A stretch of DNA of 64,000 nt. Origin: Amborella trichopoda (lineage: Eukaryota; Streptophyta; Magnoliopsida; Amborellales; Amborellaceae). The position numbers and the translations under genes were made by a program. Below, piece after piece: positions 25,558 through 38,374 of the stretch; position 1 is the first letter of the stretch, and the number at the start of each line of letters is the position of its first letter. The notes below the pieces were generated by a model. That model ran no database searches. It was not told the DNA's origin and saw nothing but the letters and a program-made list of their open reading frames with translations. The stretch spans positions 2,613,625 to 2,677,624 of the forward strand of contig NW_006499436.1 in NCBI RefSeq assembly GCF_000471905.2. The letters are read 5' to 3'.

Positions 25558-27514
25558 TCAAGGGCCAGCTCAAATGGAGATACTCAAGGGCTAGTTCAAA
25601 TGGAGGTTGGAGGTAAACCTCCTCAAGGGCTTCTACCTCTTGAGGGAAGTACTAATGTAATCGTCTTCCTAGCTCTCACATTCACGAGGGAAACTATGGT
25701 ATGAAACTTTAGCACAAAGATAGAAGTTAGCAAATAAGTGGAAAAGCCGAGTAAAAAAGAAAAAAGTTCATAAAAAATTGGCCCCTAGAAGAGTTCAAAG
25801 ACTGAAGGCTAACTCACATAATGGCAGTACGACTGTCGGTTGAAGTCATCCGGCCTAATATGGCCGGTGAACATAGTGCTCTAAAGTCACCTCCGTAACA
25901 TGGCTGGTGGACAAGAAACCTAGGAGCCGCCAATTGTAATATGGCAAGTGGATAAGAAGATCAAGGTTCACCAACCTTACTAAGCCGGTGGACATCGTAA
26001 CATGGCTGGAGGAAAGGAATCCCAAGATTCACAGAAAAAGCTAAGCTAGAGATCTCAGGGACGCCCATGATTGGTGTTTGATGGAGATGGAATCCATATT
26101 GTTCATCGACGAGGAAGAGCCCCTTGAAACAACACGGCATTTCATCAGTCTCAAGGATTTGAACTTGCCGACGTGACTACAAAGGTAGTTTTGTGGAGGA
26201 TTACAGTAGGAAATAACATAAATGAGTAAAATAAAGGCTTAAAATCAATAAATCTGGGGTTTGGAAGGAGTTTGCAAGAAAACTCAAAGAAATGGGTTTA
26301 AGTAAGGACCTAGTTTTTATGCATCCGGGCTTGCACCTATTACACTGTTGTCCCTCCTATCCAGGCATGCATTTGGGTAAACAATAGATGGGGCCCGAAT
26401 TTTGAGATGGGTAACTGGGTAACCGGAACCTCAGGTTAACTCCAACTTTAAAGATAACTAAAAAAGACAAAAAGGAAGGGTGGATAGATGGATTTCCACT
26501 GGTAAAAGCCACACATCCCTAAAAAACCTCTTCTAGTGTCCTTGCATGGACATAACCCTCTTGTCCTTCACCTTTTTTACTAAAAAATTATTTATGGGTT
26601 TTTTACTTATGATGTCTCTGTCAAGTTCTTTCTTGGCGATTTTCTTTTGTCATATTCAAAAACTTCTTGTTTTTTTTGATGTGTTTGTAAACTTTTCGGT
26701 GAGTTTCCAGCAATGTTGTAGTTTTCTGATAGTTTTAATGTTCGTATTTCTTTTATCAGCGACTGCACTTTTATTCTGTGGTCTTAATTTATTTTCTAGC
26801 GACCCCGTCTTTGTATACTCCTCTCTATGTTTATAGTGTCACCGTACACTTCCCGGCGGGTTTCCATCAAGTTATTGGATTCATCTGCCAGCAGGTTTTA
26901 CAGTCGTGTATCCTTTTTAGACGATTATTCTGTCATTCAACCGTCACAATGTCCATTTCCGGAGACTTCTCTAGTTTTTCTGGCATTCATTTCTCTCCAT
27001 TCTATTTTAGAGAGAGAGCCTCCCGTCAATTTCTTTTCGGCAACTTTGTCATCAAAAATACATGTGGACCTTTAGATAACCTCTGAAATGGCCGAAGTTG
27101 GCCTTCGAAGCATGTGAATGTGGCAAGTTGGGTTCTCCAAACTCCTCTTCATCTTTAAGGGGATCAAATGCTCCAAACCATTCCTCAATCATATCAAGAC
27201 GGTCCAGATTGGTAGCCTTTATGGGCACCTGATGGACCTATCCATCATTTCAATGCTAGAATGACTGGAATTGCCTCGTCAAGATCATCAAATCAAGTTC
27301 AGTTTTCGGGATCCAAGCTACGAAATTACCCAGGACTGGAGCAAGATACCTCATAGTGACCAAGGATAGAACCCCTAAAATCTACCTAGCACATCCAAAG
27401 TCGTGACCCTGAAACAAGCCCTTAAAAGGCACCCAGCATGGCCCTAATACATTGATTCATGGGAGCAAGCCTAGAATTGCATGAAGAAAATAGGATCAAA
27501 CCCTTAAAAGGAAC

Positions 27515-27574
27515 TCATGAGACACCTGTTTATTGGAAATTAAGTCATGAGACACCTGTTTATTGGAAATTAAG
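27515..27574. repeat. Perfect 2 x 30-bp direct tandem repeat
   Basis: The unit starting TCATGAGACACCTGTTTATT is repeated head-to-tail without a mismatch. Confidence 0.95.
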
Positions 27575-27893
27575 TGTTACTTTCCATTAAGGCCCTCGTA
27601 GGCATTGGGAGATAGGCAACATCAAATCTGATGCATCTCTTGATTGAGACAACCCAAGGTCAAGACAGGAGCAAACCAAGAAGGTACTTTGACACACCAA
27701 AAGGCATCAGGATGTGAGCAAACCCTAAGGGTACTTATCGGGGCTAATCAACCAAGGAGCCGATAACACCTAGTATACAAGTGAGAACAAGCCCTCAAAA
27801 GGTACTCACTAAAAAGATGATAGTGCTAATGCACCGAGATCATCATCTAATATCCCTCTTTTAGCACTATCTTCAAGCCTGATGCTTGAGGGG

Positions 27894-27955
27894 CCAATTC
27901 TTTTAGGTGTATACTAGTAGCAGGCCAATTCTTTTAGGTGTATACTAGTAGCAGG
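27894..27955. repeat. Perfect 2 x 31-bp direct tandem repeat
   Basis: The unit starting CCAATTCTTTTAGGTGTATA is repeated head-to-tail without a mismatch. Confidence 0.95.
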
Positions 27956-28205
27956 ACTTCCTACATGGAATCCATCTTGTCCATTCAATTATGGAGTACA
28001 AAGAGGATTATGCTGCGCCTGTCGTATCCCGCTAACATGGGCTGAAGCCCAGGGATGGACATTAGGAGCTCACACTACCCAACAAACCGTTAAAAAAGGT
28101 AGGGAATAGGGTTTCCAAATGATGTAACCTGTCAACTACATAAGCACAATGTCGACTGATCAAATAAGTGGACAATATCCTAGAAGTTTGAAATTCTAGA
28201 ACCCG

Positions 28206-28281
28206 CCTGAGACAATCGAAATGATCTAAAATTGGGATAAAATCCTGAGACAATCGAAATGATCTAAAATCGGGATAAAAT
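28206..28281. repeat. 2 x 38-bp direct tandem repeat
   Basis: The unit starting CCTGAGACAATCGAAATGAT recurs at 28206 and 28244 with about one or two differences. Confidence 0.9.
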
Positions 28282-29214
28282 CTTAAGGATCCTCATAATA
28301 TGTCAAATGGCACCTCTCAGGAAAAAAAATCATGATCTTGGGATCATGACACTGAATAGTCACACAGAAGGGAGATAAGCCAAAGGGAGATAAGCCCAAC
28401 CCCGACCAGCCTAAAAGGCCAAAATGAGCCAAAGTTTAATATTAGATGGCATCAAGACACCCTCCAAATATTAGGGCATTTCGATGTAAGATGCTTGAGA
28501 TATGACATTTCGAAGTCAGAGCTCATTGACAGGGCATTATTCGTATGGTGGTGCCCTAAAAGGTGGGACAAAGTGGGCCTCGGAAAACAGTGTCTGATGG
28601 AGTGGAAACTTGGTGAGCTGATCTTTAAAAACCTTATGTTCCAAATTTTAGGGTAACTAACATTATTTGGTGCCAATTTCAAAAGGACTATAAGAGTGAT
28701 TGAGGACTATTTAGGATATGATAGTGCATATGAACAATAGAGTTGGTCATTATCCAAAGGCCCCAACCTAGCCCCAGGCAGGATGACCTCTGGGTACTCT
28801 TTTGGCCATATGTCCTAAACCCCGTGGTGGAATGACCTGAAATGTGTAAGGATTTGTCCCATTGAATTTTCTTTCCATCCATATGTGTGTGTGTCAAGGG
28901 GGTCATCTGCCCTATCTGCTTTTATCTTTGGATCACATTTTGAGCAGACAATTTTCTAGCAACTCTACTGGGGAGCAGTCTACCTCTCTTCCTAATTACA
29001 TCATCCAGGATATTCCCCCCTTGAGAGGTTTTTCTCATTGTTGTCCACATCTCTATGTCGATTCTTTGCCTATTCATCTGGATTTATTGTGGTTCAACAT
29101 ATGGCGGCTACAGATACTAAAATCTTTGTTGTGTCCTCTCTCTTGGTTGGGGCTATTAAGGTTTTTATCGCCTTAGCGGTGCCTCCATTATTCCTGCTGC
29201 AACCTTCGATACCA

Positions 29215-29326
29215 TTTCTATGAAAGCAAGATATGACCAAGGTGTCCAAAGCTACAAGAAAACCGAATAATTTCTATGAAAGCAAGATATGACCAAGGTG
29301 TCGAAAGCTACAAGAAAATAATGACA
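29215..29326. repeat. 2 x 56-bp direct tandem repeat
   Basis: TTTCTATGAAAGCAAGATAT recurs at 29215 and 29271; the copies differ by few bases until the second diverges near its end. Confidence 0.85.
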
Positions 29327-31169
29327 TAACAGTGACCAAATCATCTTCCATGCACCCTAGGCCATGTTCGTCTCTAGAGCAAGAAGATGACCTGCTCACG
29401 TTGTTGTGCTCGATGATGGCCGAACTCTATACACCCCACAATCGGTAATGGGCTTCAGGGATATGTATTAACGGCTTCATTTGAGCAAAACTAAAAGCTA
29501 AATGCATCAAAGTACACTGAGGATTGGTTCTCCATTAACATACTTAGGCCTAAGTAGGCATGTAAGGTTGATGGGGCATATTGTCTCAAGAGCTCCGTCC
29601 CTCAATATAAAAGACACAAAAAGGGTATCTACCATATGTAGGAGTCTCAGACAGGTTTTGACTTGTCGTAGACCTTCAATAGGATTCGGATATCGCAACC
29701 ACTTCAAGCATTGAGACGTGATGCTTAAGAAAAGAGCCTCTATTCTCTTGGTTTATCAGAATCAAGGAAGCTAAGTCCTTTCGACCTAAAGTTTGGCAAC
29801 AAGGCTAGCCAATGACAACTTGAAGCATGTTGAAATGGTGAAATATTGGGAGCTCACTAGGTTGGAGCTAAAGCTAAAGGTCAAATCCTTATTTGTGCAA
29901 TTCAACCAATCTTGGGCTGGCTTGGGCTGCTAAGAGATCTATCCCAGCAGCTTATCCCCATGACATGGTCGAATACTAATGGACGACTTCTAAGGCATGA
30001 ACGCTCCAGGGGGGATTACTCTTTGAATCAACATCTTGCTGACACAAGGGTTGATTCAAGACTCTAGTTTGGCATCCAACCCTGTAAACATGTGGGTATC
30101 ACTTGGTACTTATGGAAACCGTTGCACAGTCCCCTCTCTGCCGCAAGAATAGAAGGAATGCAATCATAATTGAGCTTGCCAAGGCACTCTAAGGGCATCA
30201 TTTAAGAATTCTCCAAAGATAGATATAGTGGGGATAATGAGTGTGAGGCCTCTTGGACACTCATAGCTCTATGCTTAACCTCTCCACAATCCATATTCAA
30301 GAATGTTGGAAGACCCAACCAGGGCTCCAGGTAACTTGTCAATAATTCCATTCGCCAACTGCAGATACAAGACATTAAAAAGGAATTACCAGACGTGGTG
30401 TATTGCAATGTTGTAATTGGCAAAGACTGCAAGGTCGAGCGACCCATTCACCTAATACTAGGGCTAAGAAGGTTGCTGAAGTAGCTTCCACCTTAGCCTT
30501 AATAGAGGATATAGTTCCCCGAGAAGATGTGGAAGGCCAGCCTTCATGGGTGGATGTTAGGCCTCCTCTTGCCATAACTGTGCCTGGTAACAAGTACTAG
30601 ATTTAAACCAAGCACGCAATGCAACAATAAATCAACTTCATCGAGATCCAAATTTTAAGAGGACTCTGACTGATGAAGATTTCCCTCCTCTTCAAGTATG
30701 CTTGCCTTCCAAGTGCTATATCGGCTTCCCTCCTTACAAGAAGTAGCTAATGTCATGGTCACATGAGTTTAATGAGCTTCCTTTCAATGAACATGTCAAC
30801 AAACTTAATCGCTTGCTTATCAAGAGAGATGTCCATATGAAGGCACTGCTTGCCCAGAAGGGTGTCCAGGTTGTAGCTCGAGCAGCAAGGAAACCTGCTA
30901 TGAATGTTGTTAGGGGTGAAACGTTTGCCTCCAATCCATAGCTCCCAGTTGTCTAGTTAAGGTATGACAACATGCTAGGTGCACCCCCATCACAGAACCA
31001 CCTACAAGATCACCCATGCTTAATCCGATCTTGATAGGGCATGGTCACACATCCATGTTGGAGTGGATACATGGGTTGGTGATGGAAGGTCTTTGCAGTC
31101 TTTAGATCCTAGCCATCATGCTTTTGAGGCTTCTGAAATGCCGTATCCATCTTATATACATCACATGTC

Positions 31170-31600
31170 CTTCAGGGTATCATCACCCCAACTTACGAGA
31201 AATTTGATGGAACTTGTTCACCTCAAGAACATGTAGCTATTTAATAGCTGCCTATAATGACACCACTAGAAATATGCAAGCAATTCGTTAGGATCTAAAG
31301 GGGATGACTTTCTCACTCGTAAATTACCACTTGGATCGACTACTTCCTGGAAGCACATGCAGGAGAAGTTCTTCATGCGCTTCTATGACATTGAACAAGG
31401 TGTACAGCATATCGAGCTCATGTCTACCTAAAAGACGCATTATGAGTCAGTTTTAGTGTTCGTCACGTGTTAGAGGAACTTGATCATCAAGATGAGTTCT
31501 CTAATTCCAAAGATTAAGATAGTTGGTGTTTGCCTCGAAAATATGGATAGCAAGATTGCGGTTCAACTTACGCTAGCAACATAACCAATTTCCATGATAT
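31170..31600 (+). pseudogene. Gypsy (Ty3) gag relic
   Basis: Broken frames carry a retrotransposon gag pattern: KFDGTCSPQEH near 31202, then TSWKHMQEKFFMRFYDIEQG near 31340-31400, then a THYESVLVF and RNLIIKM stretch near 31437-31495. This order and spacing fit the 'YDG..DP..H / SW..L...F...FY / ..(E/Q)S...F...(W/F)R' layout of plant Gypsy gag proteins. Stops (for example TAA TAG near 31240) and shifts break it. No protease, RT or integrase was found nearby. Confidence 0.55.
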
Positions 31601-32368
31601 CCTAACCAGAGCCAACTATATAAGGCTCCTTTCGAGGATAGGGGAGGGAGCGCATCAAGCACTGTTGAAACATGGGTCAAATAAGGGAGTGGGTCAAATA
31701 AAGGAGCAGGTCAGGATTCTACAACATCCGAGGCAATAATGGCCACTACCATCGTATCTACAACATTCAAGGCAACAATGACCACTACCATCGTATCTCG
31801 CGTCTACATCAAAGGCTCTTGAGATGAGCAAGAAAGCCATGATATAGACTATGCAAATCGTTAAAGGAGTTGAGACGACTGGCAACTGCTCAAACACTAA
31901 GGGTGAGGAATCAAAAGGGGTGCTTAAGGAAAAAATAAATCGTCTAATAGAGAATCTAACCAAAAAATGCACTTATAGAAGGAGCAGCTTCCACAAAATG
32001 GGGCCTTTTCACGTTAAGAAAAAGCCTGGTGGAGTGCTGCGCTTTCACCTTGTGGCTTCTATAGGGTGAAATCAAACACAAAGTGGGAGTTATTGGAACG
32101 TTCAACTCGCATTACTCTAGAAAATCAAAACATGCCTTAAATGCCCCTTGTGGTCCATTTTTTAAGGGAGAGATAGACTTGGCCGCTTCAGAGCCTTTCA
32201 CTGGATTCCTAAAGCCTATCTTTGTCCCAACATATCCTAGCTTGCCCTTAAGCGTCAAATCAATTAAAGAACCTCTAGCTTACAAAGAAAACCCTAGATT
32301 CATCCCTCTGATCATAAGCTCTCAATTTCTTGATCCATTAGGCCCTAAGTTTATGCTTAAATATTTAA

Positions 32369-32512
32369 TTCTTCAAATATTGAAGCTGAATTTGAGTCTC
32401 TTTAAAGTCAAAGAATGTTGACATACAGTTCTGCTATTTATTCTTCAAATATTGAAGCTGAATTCGAGTCTCTTTAAAGTCGGAGGATGTTGACATACAG
32501 TTCTGCTATTTT
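32369..32512. repeat. 2 x 72-bp direct tandem repeat
   Basis: TTCTTCAAATATTGAAGCTG recurs at 32369 and 32441; each copy ends in a TGTTGACATACAGTTCTGCT stretch. Confidence 0.9.
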
Positions 32513-32929
32513 GATTCAAGCCCCAACTTTAGGTGCTAAGCTTGCGGGTCCAAGTTGATAGAACTTCTTTCTTTCTCATATATTTTATCTCTTTCTCTCT
32601 CATGCTCTTTAGTTAGTTTTCAATTTTATTAGATTCGTTTTAAAATAAAAAAATGCAAAAAAATACTTTATCCATGTTTTTAGGTGAGATCTATCTAGCA
32701 CAATTGGTAATTTACAGGAGAGATCATAAATTGATCTCCTATGAATTGTAATTTAAGTGGAACCATATTTTCAGAATTAAGATTTTCAAGACAATGGTTT
32801 TCTTAGTTTGCACAGTGAATTTGAGACGGAGATCTGAGATTTTTCATCTTGGACTTCTAAAAGATAGAGAATTGAGTCGTAAAAGTTGAATTGTTTCTAG
32901 AAAAGATCTAAGAGTGGTGATTTTAATTT

Positions 32930-33840
32930 GGATGAACAAGAAAAATGCCATCAAGGAAGGACGATGGATGCAATAAATTGAAGAATTTTTTAGAAGGGTC
33001 ATATAGAACTCTTATTCCTTTTAAGAGTTCTATAGGACCCTACTATTGGTGTCAGAGTACAAGTGAGGAGTCATATAGAACTCTTATCCCTTTTAAGAGT
33101 TCCAATAGTAGGGTCATATAGAACTCTTATCCCTTTTAAGAGTCATCTGTTTGGAGTCATGGGAAGGGATCTCCAAGAAGGAGATGAGTCTCCAAGAGAA
33201 AAAGAGAGACAGTTTCTTAGAGAAAAGTATTCCTATGTAGTTTTAGGTTGGTTAAACTTCTACTTCTAGAGAGAGAGATTCTTGGTTGCTTTCAAAATCA
33301 TCTTTTTAGGAGCAGTGTTGGTAGGAAAGAAGATGTTGATCAACAATGTTTTTCGTTAGGAGAACGGGTTTAGAAGGGAAGATTGATGATGTTTTCTTTG
33401 TTGATGTTTATAGAGGTACATTATTGGTAACCTAAAACTGTGATATTCATTGAGATTGAGGACTTCTACTTGCTGAGGGTTGTGGAGACATAGTATGAGG
33501 GGAACCACATAAATTGTGTGTAGTTGTAATGTGATTTCGGTTTTGCTTTATTTCTTGCATTTAATATATAGTTGTTTCATCTTTTCACGTCTGGCCAATT
33601 ATGTACACAATCTTTGATGCGATCTTAGTGTTTGGGATTCCTAGTTCCACAAGTGAGGAGTTCTATATGACCCTACTATTGGTGTCAGAGTACAAGGTAT
33701 GTATGGGCCACAAGTGAGGAGTTCTATATGACCCTACTATTGGTGTCAGAGTACAAGGTATGTATGGGCCATAAGTGAGGAGTTCTATATGACCCTACTC
33801 TTGGTGTCAGAGCACAAGGTATGTATGGGGCTAAGGTATG
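32930..33840 (+). mobile_element. Copia-like LTR fragment with primer-binding-site copies
   Basis: The stretch ends in several copies of CCCTACTATTGGTGTCAGAG, close to the initiator-tRNA primer-binding site (TGGTATCAGAGC) that follows plant Copia 5' LTRs. After the last copy the sequence reads GGTATGAATATTCAGTTAAG, as at a gag start. Related but diverged blocks recur at about 34100-34620 and 37450-38000, each with a GA-rich tract, a 'GGTGGGAGA'-like block and a GTAAATTGTGTG or similar 3' part. I could not fix LTR borders or a target duplication. Confidence 0.5.
33647..33829 (+). repeat. 3 x 61-bp tandem repeat spanning an LTR/primer-site junction
   Basis: Three head-to-tail copies start at 33647, 33708 and 33769. 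Each contains GGAGTTCTATATGACCCTAC, a GGTGTCAGAG primer-site-like motif and AAGGTATGTATGGG. Only a few substitutions separate them, so the amplification is recent. Confidence 0.9.
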
Positions 33841-34193
33841 AATATTCAGTTAAGAAAAAGATGAAGGCGAAGTTAGATGGATGCATGGTTTGAGAGGCAA
33901 AATGTCTGCGAAAATTCCATAATGGAGGCAAGTACTCAATGAAGGCTGACAAGACGAATATGATGATTTTGTTATCAAGGTAGAGATTTTTAAGTTTGGT
34001 GATAGTCAAAATTACCACACGTATATATTTTTTTGAAAAGATTGAGGGTATTATGGTAAACATAAATAAAATGGTTTTTTTAGGGAGCAAGAAAAAAGCT
34101 TGTGCGATTTCTATAAAAAAAGGTCAAGGAAGACGTAATACTTTAAGAGTCATCCCTTAGGGGCATAGGAAGGAATATCCAAGAAGAAGGGTC

Positions 34194-34196
<3 letters not shown>

Positions 34197-34228
<32 letters not shown>
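34197..34228. repeat. (GA)n microsatellite
   Basis: About 16 GA units in one run, inside the second LTR-like block. Confidence 0.95.
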
Positions 34229-34230
<2 letters not shown>

Positions 34231-35171
34231 TGGCGTCTTTGAGAGAGGCAGTCTACCCACGTAGTTTTTGATTGATTAAACTCCCATTTTTAGATAAAAA
34301 AGGTCTCTTGATTGCTCTCCATATTAACTTTTTGATAGCAGTGTTTCGGTAGGAAAGAAGCGAGGATGTTGTTCGGTTGGGAGAACGTATTTTGAAAGAA
34401 AGATCGCTGAAGTTTTTTTTACTGATGTTTCAAGAAAATTATATCTTGTAATTCAAAATTGCAATATTAATTGAGACTATAGATTTTTACTTGTTGAGGT
34501 TGTGGACGTAGCCCTACAGGTGAACCACGTAAATTGTGTGTCGTTATGGTGTGATTTTGGTTTTATTTTATTTCTTGCCCTCGTAGTAGTAGTATCCATA
34601 GTAGTAGTTATAGCATGCTTAAATTTCTTCTTAAATATTATTAATAAAAGAAATTATATTCTTATTAATATTATAATTATATCTTATTAATATTATAATT
34701 ATATAAATATTGTTATAGTATGATTAACATTACAAACACAATGATATTCTTAGAATAAATTTTATATAAATTTCAACAATGGTTATAAGTTATGTTAGCT
34801 TATTATAAATTATATAATAATATAGTTATTACATAACTGTCATTCTACAACAATGCTGATTTTGTATGATTATGGAGCGCGTACATAGTTTACTTCTACT
34901 CGCTCGGTCAAAAAATCTATTTGGGAGGATTTTATCAATATGAAATTTTGGGAATCACCTAGGAATCCCTAGATGATTACTCCCAAACGAAAATAATGAA
35001 ATTTAGGCCATCTAAAAATTGGATGGTTTTTATTCAATCTCTAGATTGAAGAGGCTACATACCCAAAATTTGGGGGCCTAAATTAATTATAGGTGAGGTT
35101 TATATGAGAGAGAAATAGACATTATACTCCGTGGGACTAAAATATTTTTTAACCCATATAGTATTTATATT

Positions 35172-35480
35172 ATCATCATCATCATCATTATTATCAGAGC
35201 TTTTTCTCAATTATTTGGGGTCGGTATATGAATCCTAGTCTGCATTCTGTTCTGTCACGGGTCATACTCTCAGTGAGGCCATAAGTACTTGTATATTTTC
35301 TCACTACTTCGAACCATATCCCTTTGGGTTTACGCCTATCCTTTTTTGGGCCTTCTACTTGAATCAACTCGCACCTCTTGAGAATGTTGTACTGCATCTG
35401 CACTGTACATGGCTAGCCCACCTAAGTTTACTTTCTCTCATTCTATCGCCTATTGGAGCCACACCTAAGTTCTCCATAAT
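35172..35480 (-). mobile_element. RTE-type LINE 3' fragment
   Basis: Begins with (ATC)n, the complement of an RTE TGATGATGA tail, then TTATTTGGGGTCGG and sequence collinear with the 3' part of the RTE copy at 54840-55130. On the minus strand the same decayed C-terminal reading is seen. 5'-truncated. Confidence 0.65.
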
Positions 35481-36224
35481 GTAGTCATATAGTATTTATA
35501 TGAAAAAATCTGGGGCCCTACCTGTTGTTTAATACCCTTTTGAACATTCCACTATAGTAGTATCATTATCTAATTCTTTAATTAAATATGTTTCCTTTAT
35601 TCAACATTTGGAAGTATGCTTTCGCCCATACATAATTAAGTCAATCTACTATTTGCAGCTCATACAAATCCAGTGGTACATGATTATTACAAAGTCTATT
35701 TATGCCAATTTAAAATAAATTATTCAAAACATAATCTATATATGTCGATTTGATTAAGGCTTTTAAATCTCACTGTATGCCTTTTTCTCCCAATTAGAAA
35801 GAGACAAATTATACAGTTTCTTGTTTGTCGTAGTACGCAATAATAAACAATTATAGTGCAGCAACAAATAAAAGATAAAAAAAAAAAACTTCAAATAGGA
35901 AAAACTTAAATATTAAAAATCTGATTATGTCCTGCCACTAAACCGAAGCCTAAGGGACAAGAAAAGAAAATGCCTAAACCAAATTTAAACCATAGCTAGT
36001 TCACAAGCACACATGCATGTGAATAAAATATTATAAAATTTTATATTTATATGTGACCGAGATATGTGGATTATAGTGAAAATAATGCATATTTCATAAT
36101 CAAAATCCATATTTTAATTTTAAATAAATATTTTTAGGAATAAAAATTCGAAATAAAAACCAGGAAATACGAAAGTAGCATAATCATTATTTTACTTAAG
36201 TTCCTGAAGATCCAAAAAAACTCA

Positions 36225-36635
36225 TAATCTTAAGGGAAAAGTTTATATAGAGCCGAGGCTCTAAACAATCAAATTAGAGCCTACCTCAAAAATTTCATTA
36301 GAAAAGATTGTTTTGATGTCTAAATATCCTCAAATTGATCATCTCCACATCAATATACATGGACATGAGAAAAAAATGGATTTCAAGTTTTGAAAATAGT
36401 GCATTTGGTAATGTATTTTTGGACCGTCAATTTTCAACATTTTCAAGTTTTCATAGATTTGTCGATGTACACTATTTTTGAAGCTTTAAACTTTATAAAT
36501 AAAGATGAAAATATATTTTAAGGCTATCACAAAGATTTCTAGTGTTGAAACCACACTTCTCGACACTGTTTAAAGGTAGGCTCTAATTTGATTGTTTAGA
36601 TCTTAGGCTCTGTGCAAACCACACCCTAATCTTAA
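36225..36635. mobile_element. Mutator-like MITE with perfect 9-bp target duplication
   Basis: Element 36234-36626 (393 bp) lies between two copies of TAATCTTAA (36225-36233 and 36627-36635). Ends begin GGG and form a long terminal inverted repeat: the left arm holds CTAAACAATCAAATTAGAGC and CTACCT, and the right arm matches it perfectly in reverse complement. The core contains a TAGATTTGTCGATG-type stretch shared with diverged relatives near 46520, 50209, 52509 and the window end. No coding capacity. Confidence 0.88.
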
Positions 36636-38374
36636 ATATGAAAGGATAACTTATATATTTGAATTATCATGGAGTTATTTTTTTTACTGATAGTGAAATA
36701 CTTCTTTAAACAACAAAATATCCATAATTAAAATTATCCAAAAATTTAAGAAATTATCATATTGTTTCTTCTATACAAAGAGAGACCAAGAAAGTCATCA
36801 ATTTATCTTAATTCAGGGTATCCAAACAAACCTTAAAAAGAATCTAAAGGGTCTGTACTACACTTGGTAGGAGTATGGTAATGGGTAATCAGCATCCACC
36901 ATCTAAACTAATCCTCAGACAGTGGAGATGAGTAACTACCCTACACGATACATGTACCACGAATAGAATCTTTTCCCAAATCTCAAAGGTAAAAATCTAA
37001 TACAACAAAATTAATGACCAATATTGCTGAATGATGACCCAAAAATTAGCATCCAAATAAATTTTCTCTCTAACTTGTATTAGTGATTTTCTTTCTTGAG
37101 CACATGTACCTCGCTAGATCAAATTATACACTTACTCCCTCGGGCTGTTTGGATACCAAAATTTGAGATTCTCTCTAAATTTATCGGGGGGAGTAACTGT
37201 GAGGATATATTATTTCGGTTTCATTTTTTCTCCTTAGGAAATTTAAAAAATCCATATTTAATTTAGAAAATTTCATTAAACGACGCGAATGATGATTTAG
37301 AATATTTAGCCAACTGTGAACATGATTTTAGGTAGGATACCGGTATTCAGGTTCTTGATTCCGCAAGCGAAGGATTCCTGATGACCCTAAATGATTGTTT
37401 GGTTTGACGGTAACCAAAATCACCAATGCCTACCGAAGGCGTTATGGTCTTTAGATAAAAAAGAAAAATGAGTTTCTTGAAAAGCAATAAAGGAGTTTCA
37501 CTGATCTCTATAGATCAAAGAGACAATATTCATCCCTTTTTGAGGTCAGTCTGTGATGGTTATGGGAATGGTTGATCTCTAGAGAGAGAGAGAGAGAGGT
37601 AGAGCCTCCAAGAGAGACTGAAGACCTCTTGTAGAATGAAACATGACCTCCAAGAAAGAGGGGTGGGAGCATGTGTTTGGGGTTGGTTCGCTTTCTGCTT
37701 CTAGTGTGAACAAAAAAAATTCATGGTTGCTCTCAATGCTTTCTTTTAGTAATGGTATAGTGGTGAGAGATGATGAGGATTGGCTCTATTATTCGGGTGG
37801 GAGAGTAGGTCTAGAATGAAAGATCAAGTATTTTACCAAATATATCTTTTATTACAAAAAATTATAATATTTTATTGGGACAATATATTTCTACTTGCCG
37901 ATACCATGGTGATGACCTATTTGTGATAAACCAACGATTATCTATGTCGTTGTGTTGCGCCTCATGCATTTTCTTTATTTCTTGCACTTTTTTTTTTTTG
38001 TTGTTGTATTCACTTGTTTCACCACTAGGAAATGTAAAATGACAAAGCTTACATGTCCTTGCCGAACAAGTGGACCTTTAAAACCCACTTAAATTGGAAG
38101 GCGAGGGCGAAATTGGACCGGCCCTTCCTATGAATTCTGAAGACTTTTGGTAGTATTTTTTGAAATTAAATTATGACATTACTGAAATGTTAAAAAGCCC
38201 CCAAGACTACTCTTTTTATTCAACTTACTTCCAATCTAATTTTTTTTCTCACTTTTCTTTCCAAAATATACTTTCTATGCAAATATGTCCCAAACCAAAT
38301 AAAAAATAAAAAATGCCTAAACTACCCTCTTTTAATGTTTTCTTAACCAGGCTTCTCTCTCCTCTATCCCACCA

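Larger units (their letters stand above)
25558..31170. other. Gene-free stretch, probable decayed retroelement
   Basis: No supported gene. Contains repeated GCCGGTGGAC/ATGGCTGGTGGA motifs (25840-26000), perfect short tandem duplications at 27515-27574 (30-bp unit) and 27894-27955 (31-bp unit), and near-perfect ones at 28206-28281 (38 bp) and 29215-29326 (56 bp). Moderate base composition and the Gypsy gag debris just downstream suggest an old LTR retroelement, but I saw no LTR pair. Confidence 0.4.

Noticed and set aside
26546-27086. Overlapping hydrophobic open frames suggesting a membrane protein
   Set aside because: T-rich sequence gives Phe/Leu-rich translations in several frames; no family motif, no exon signals.
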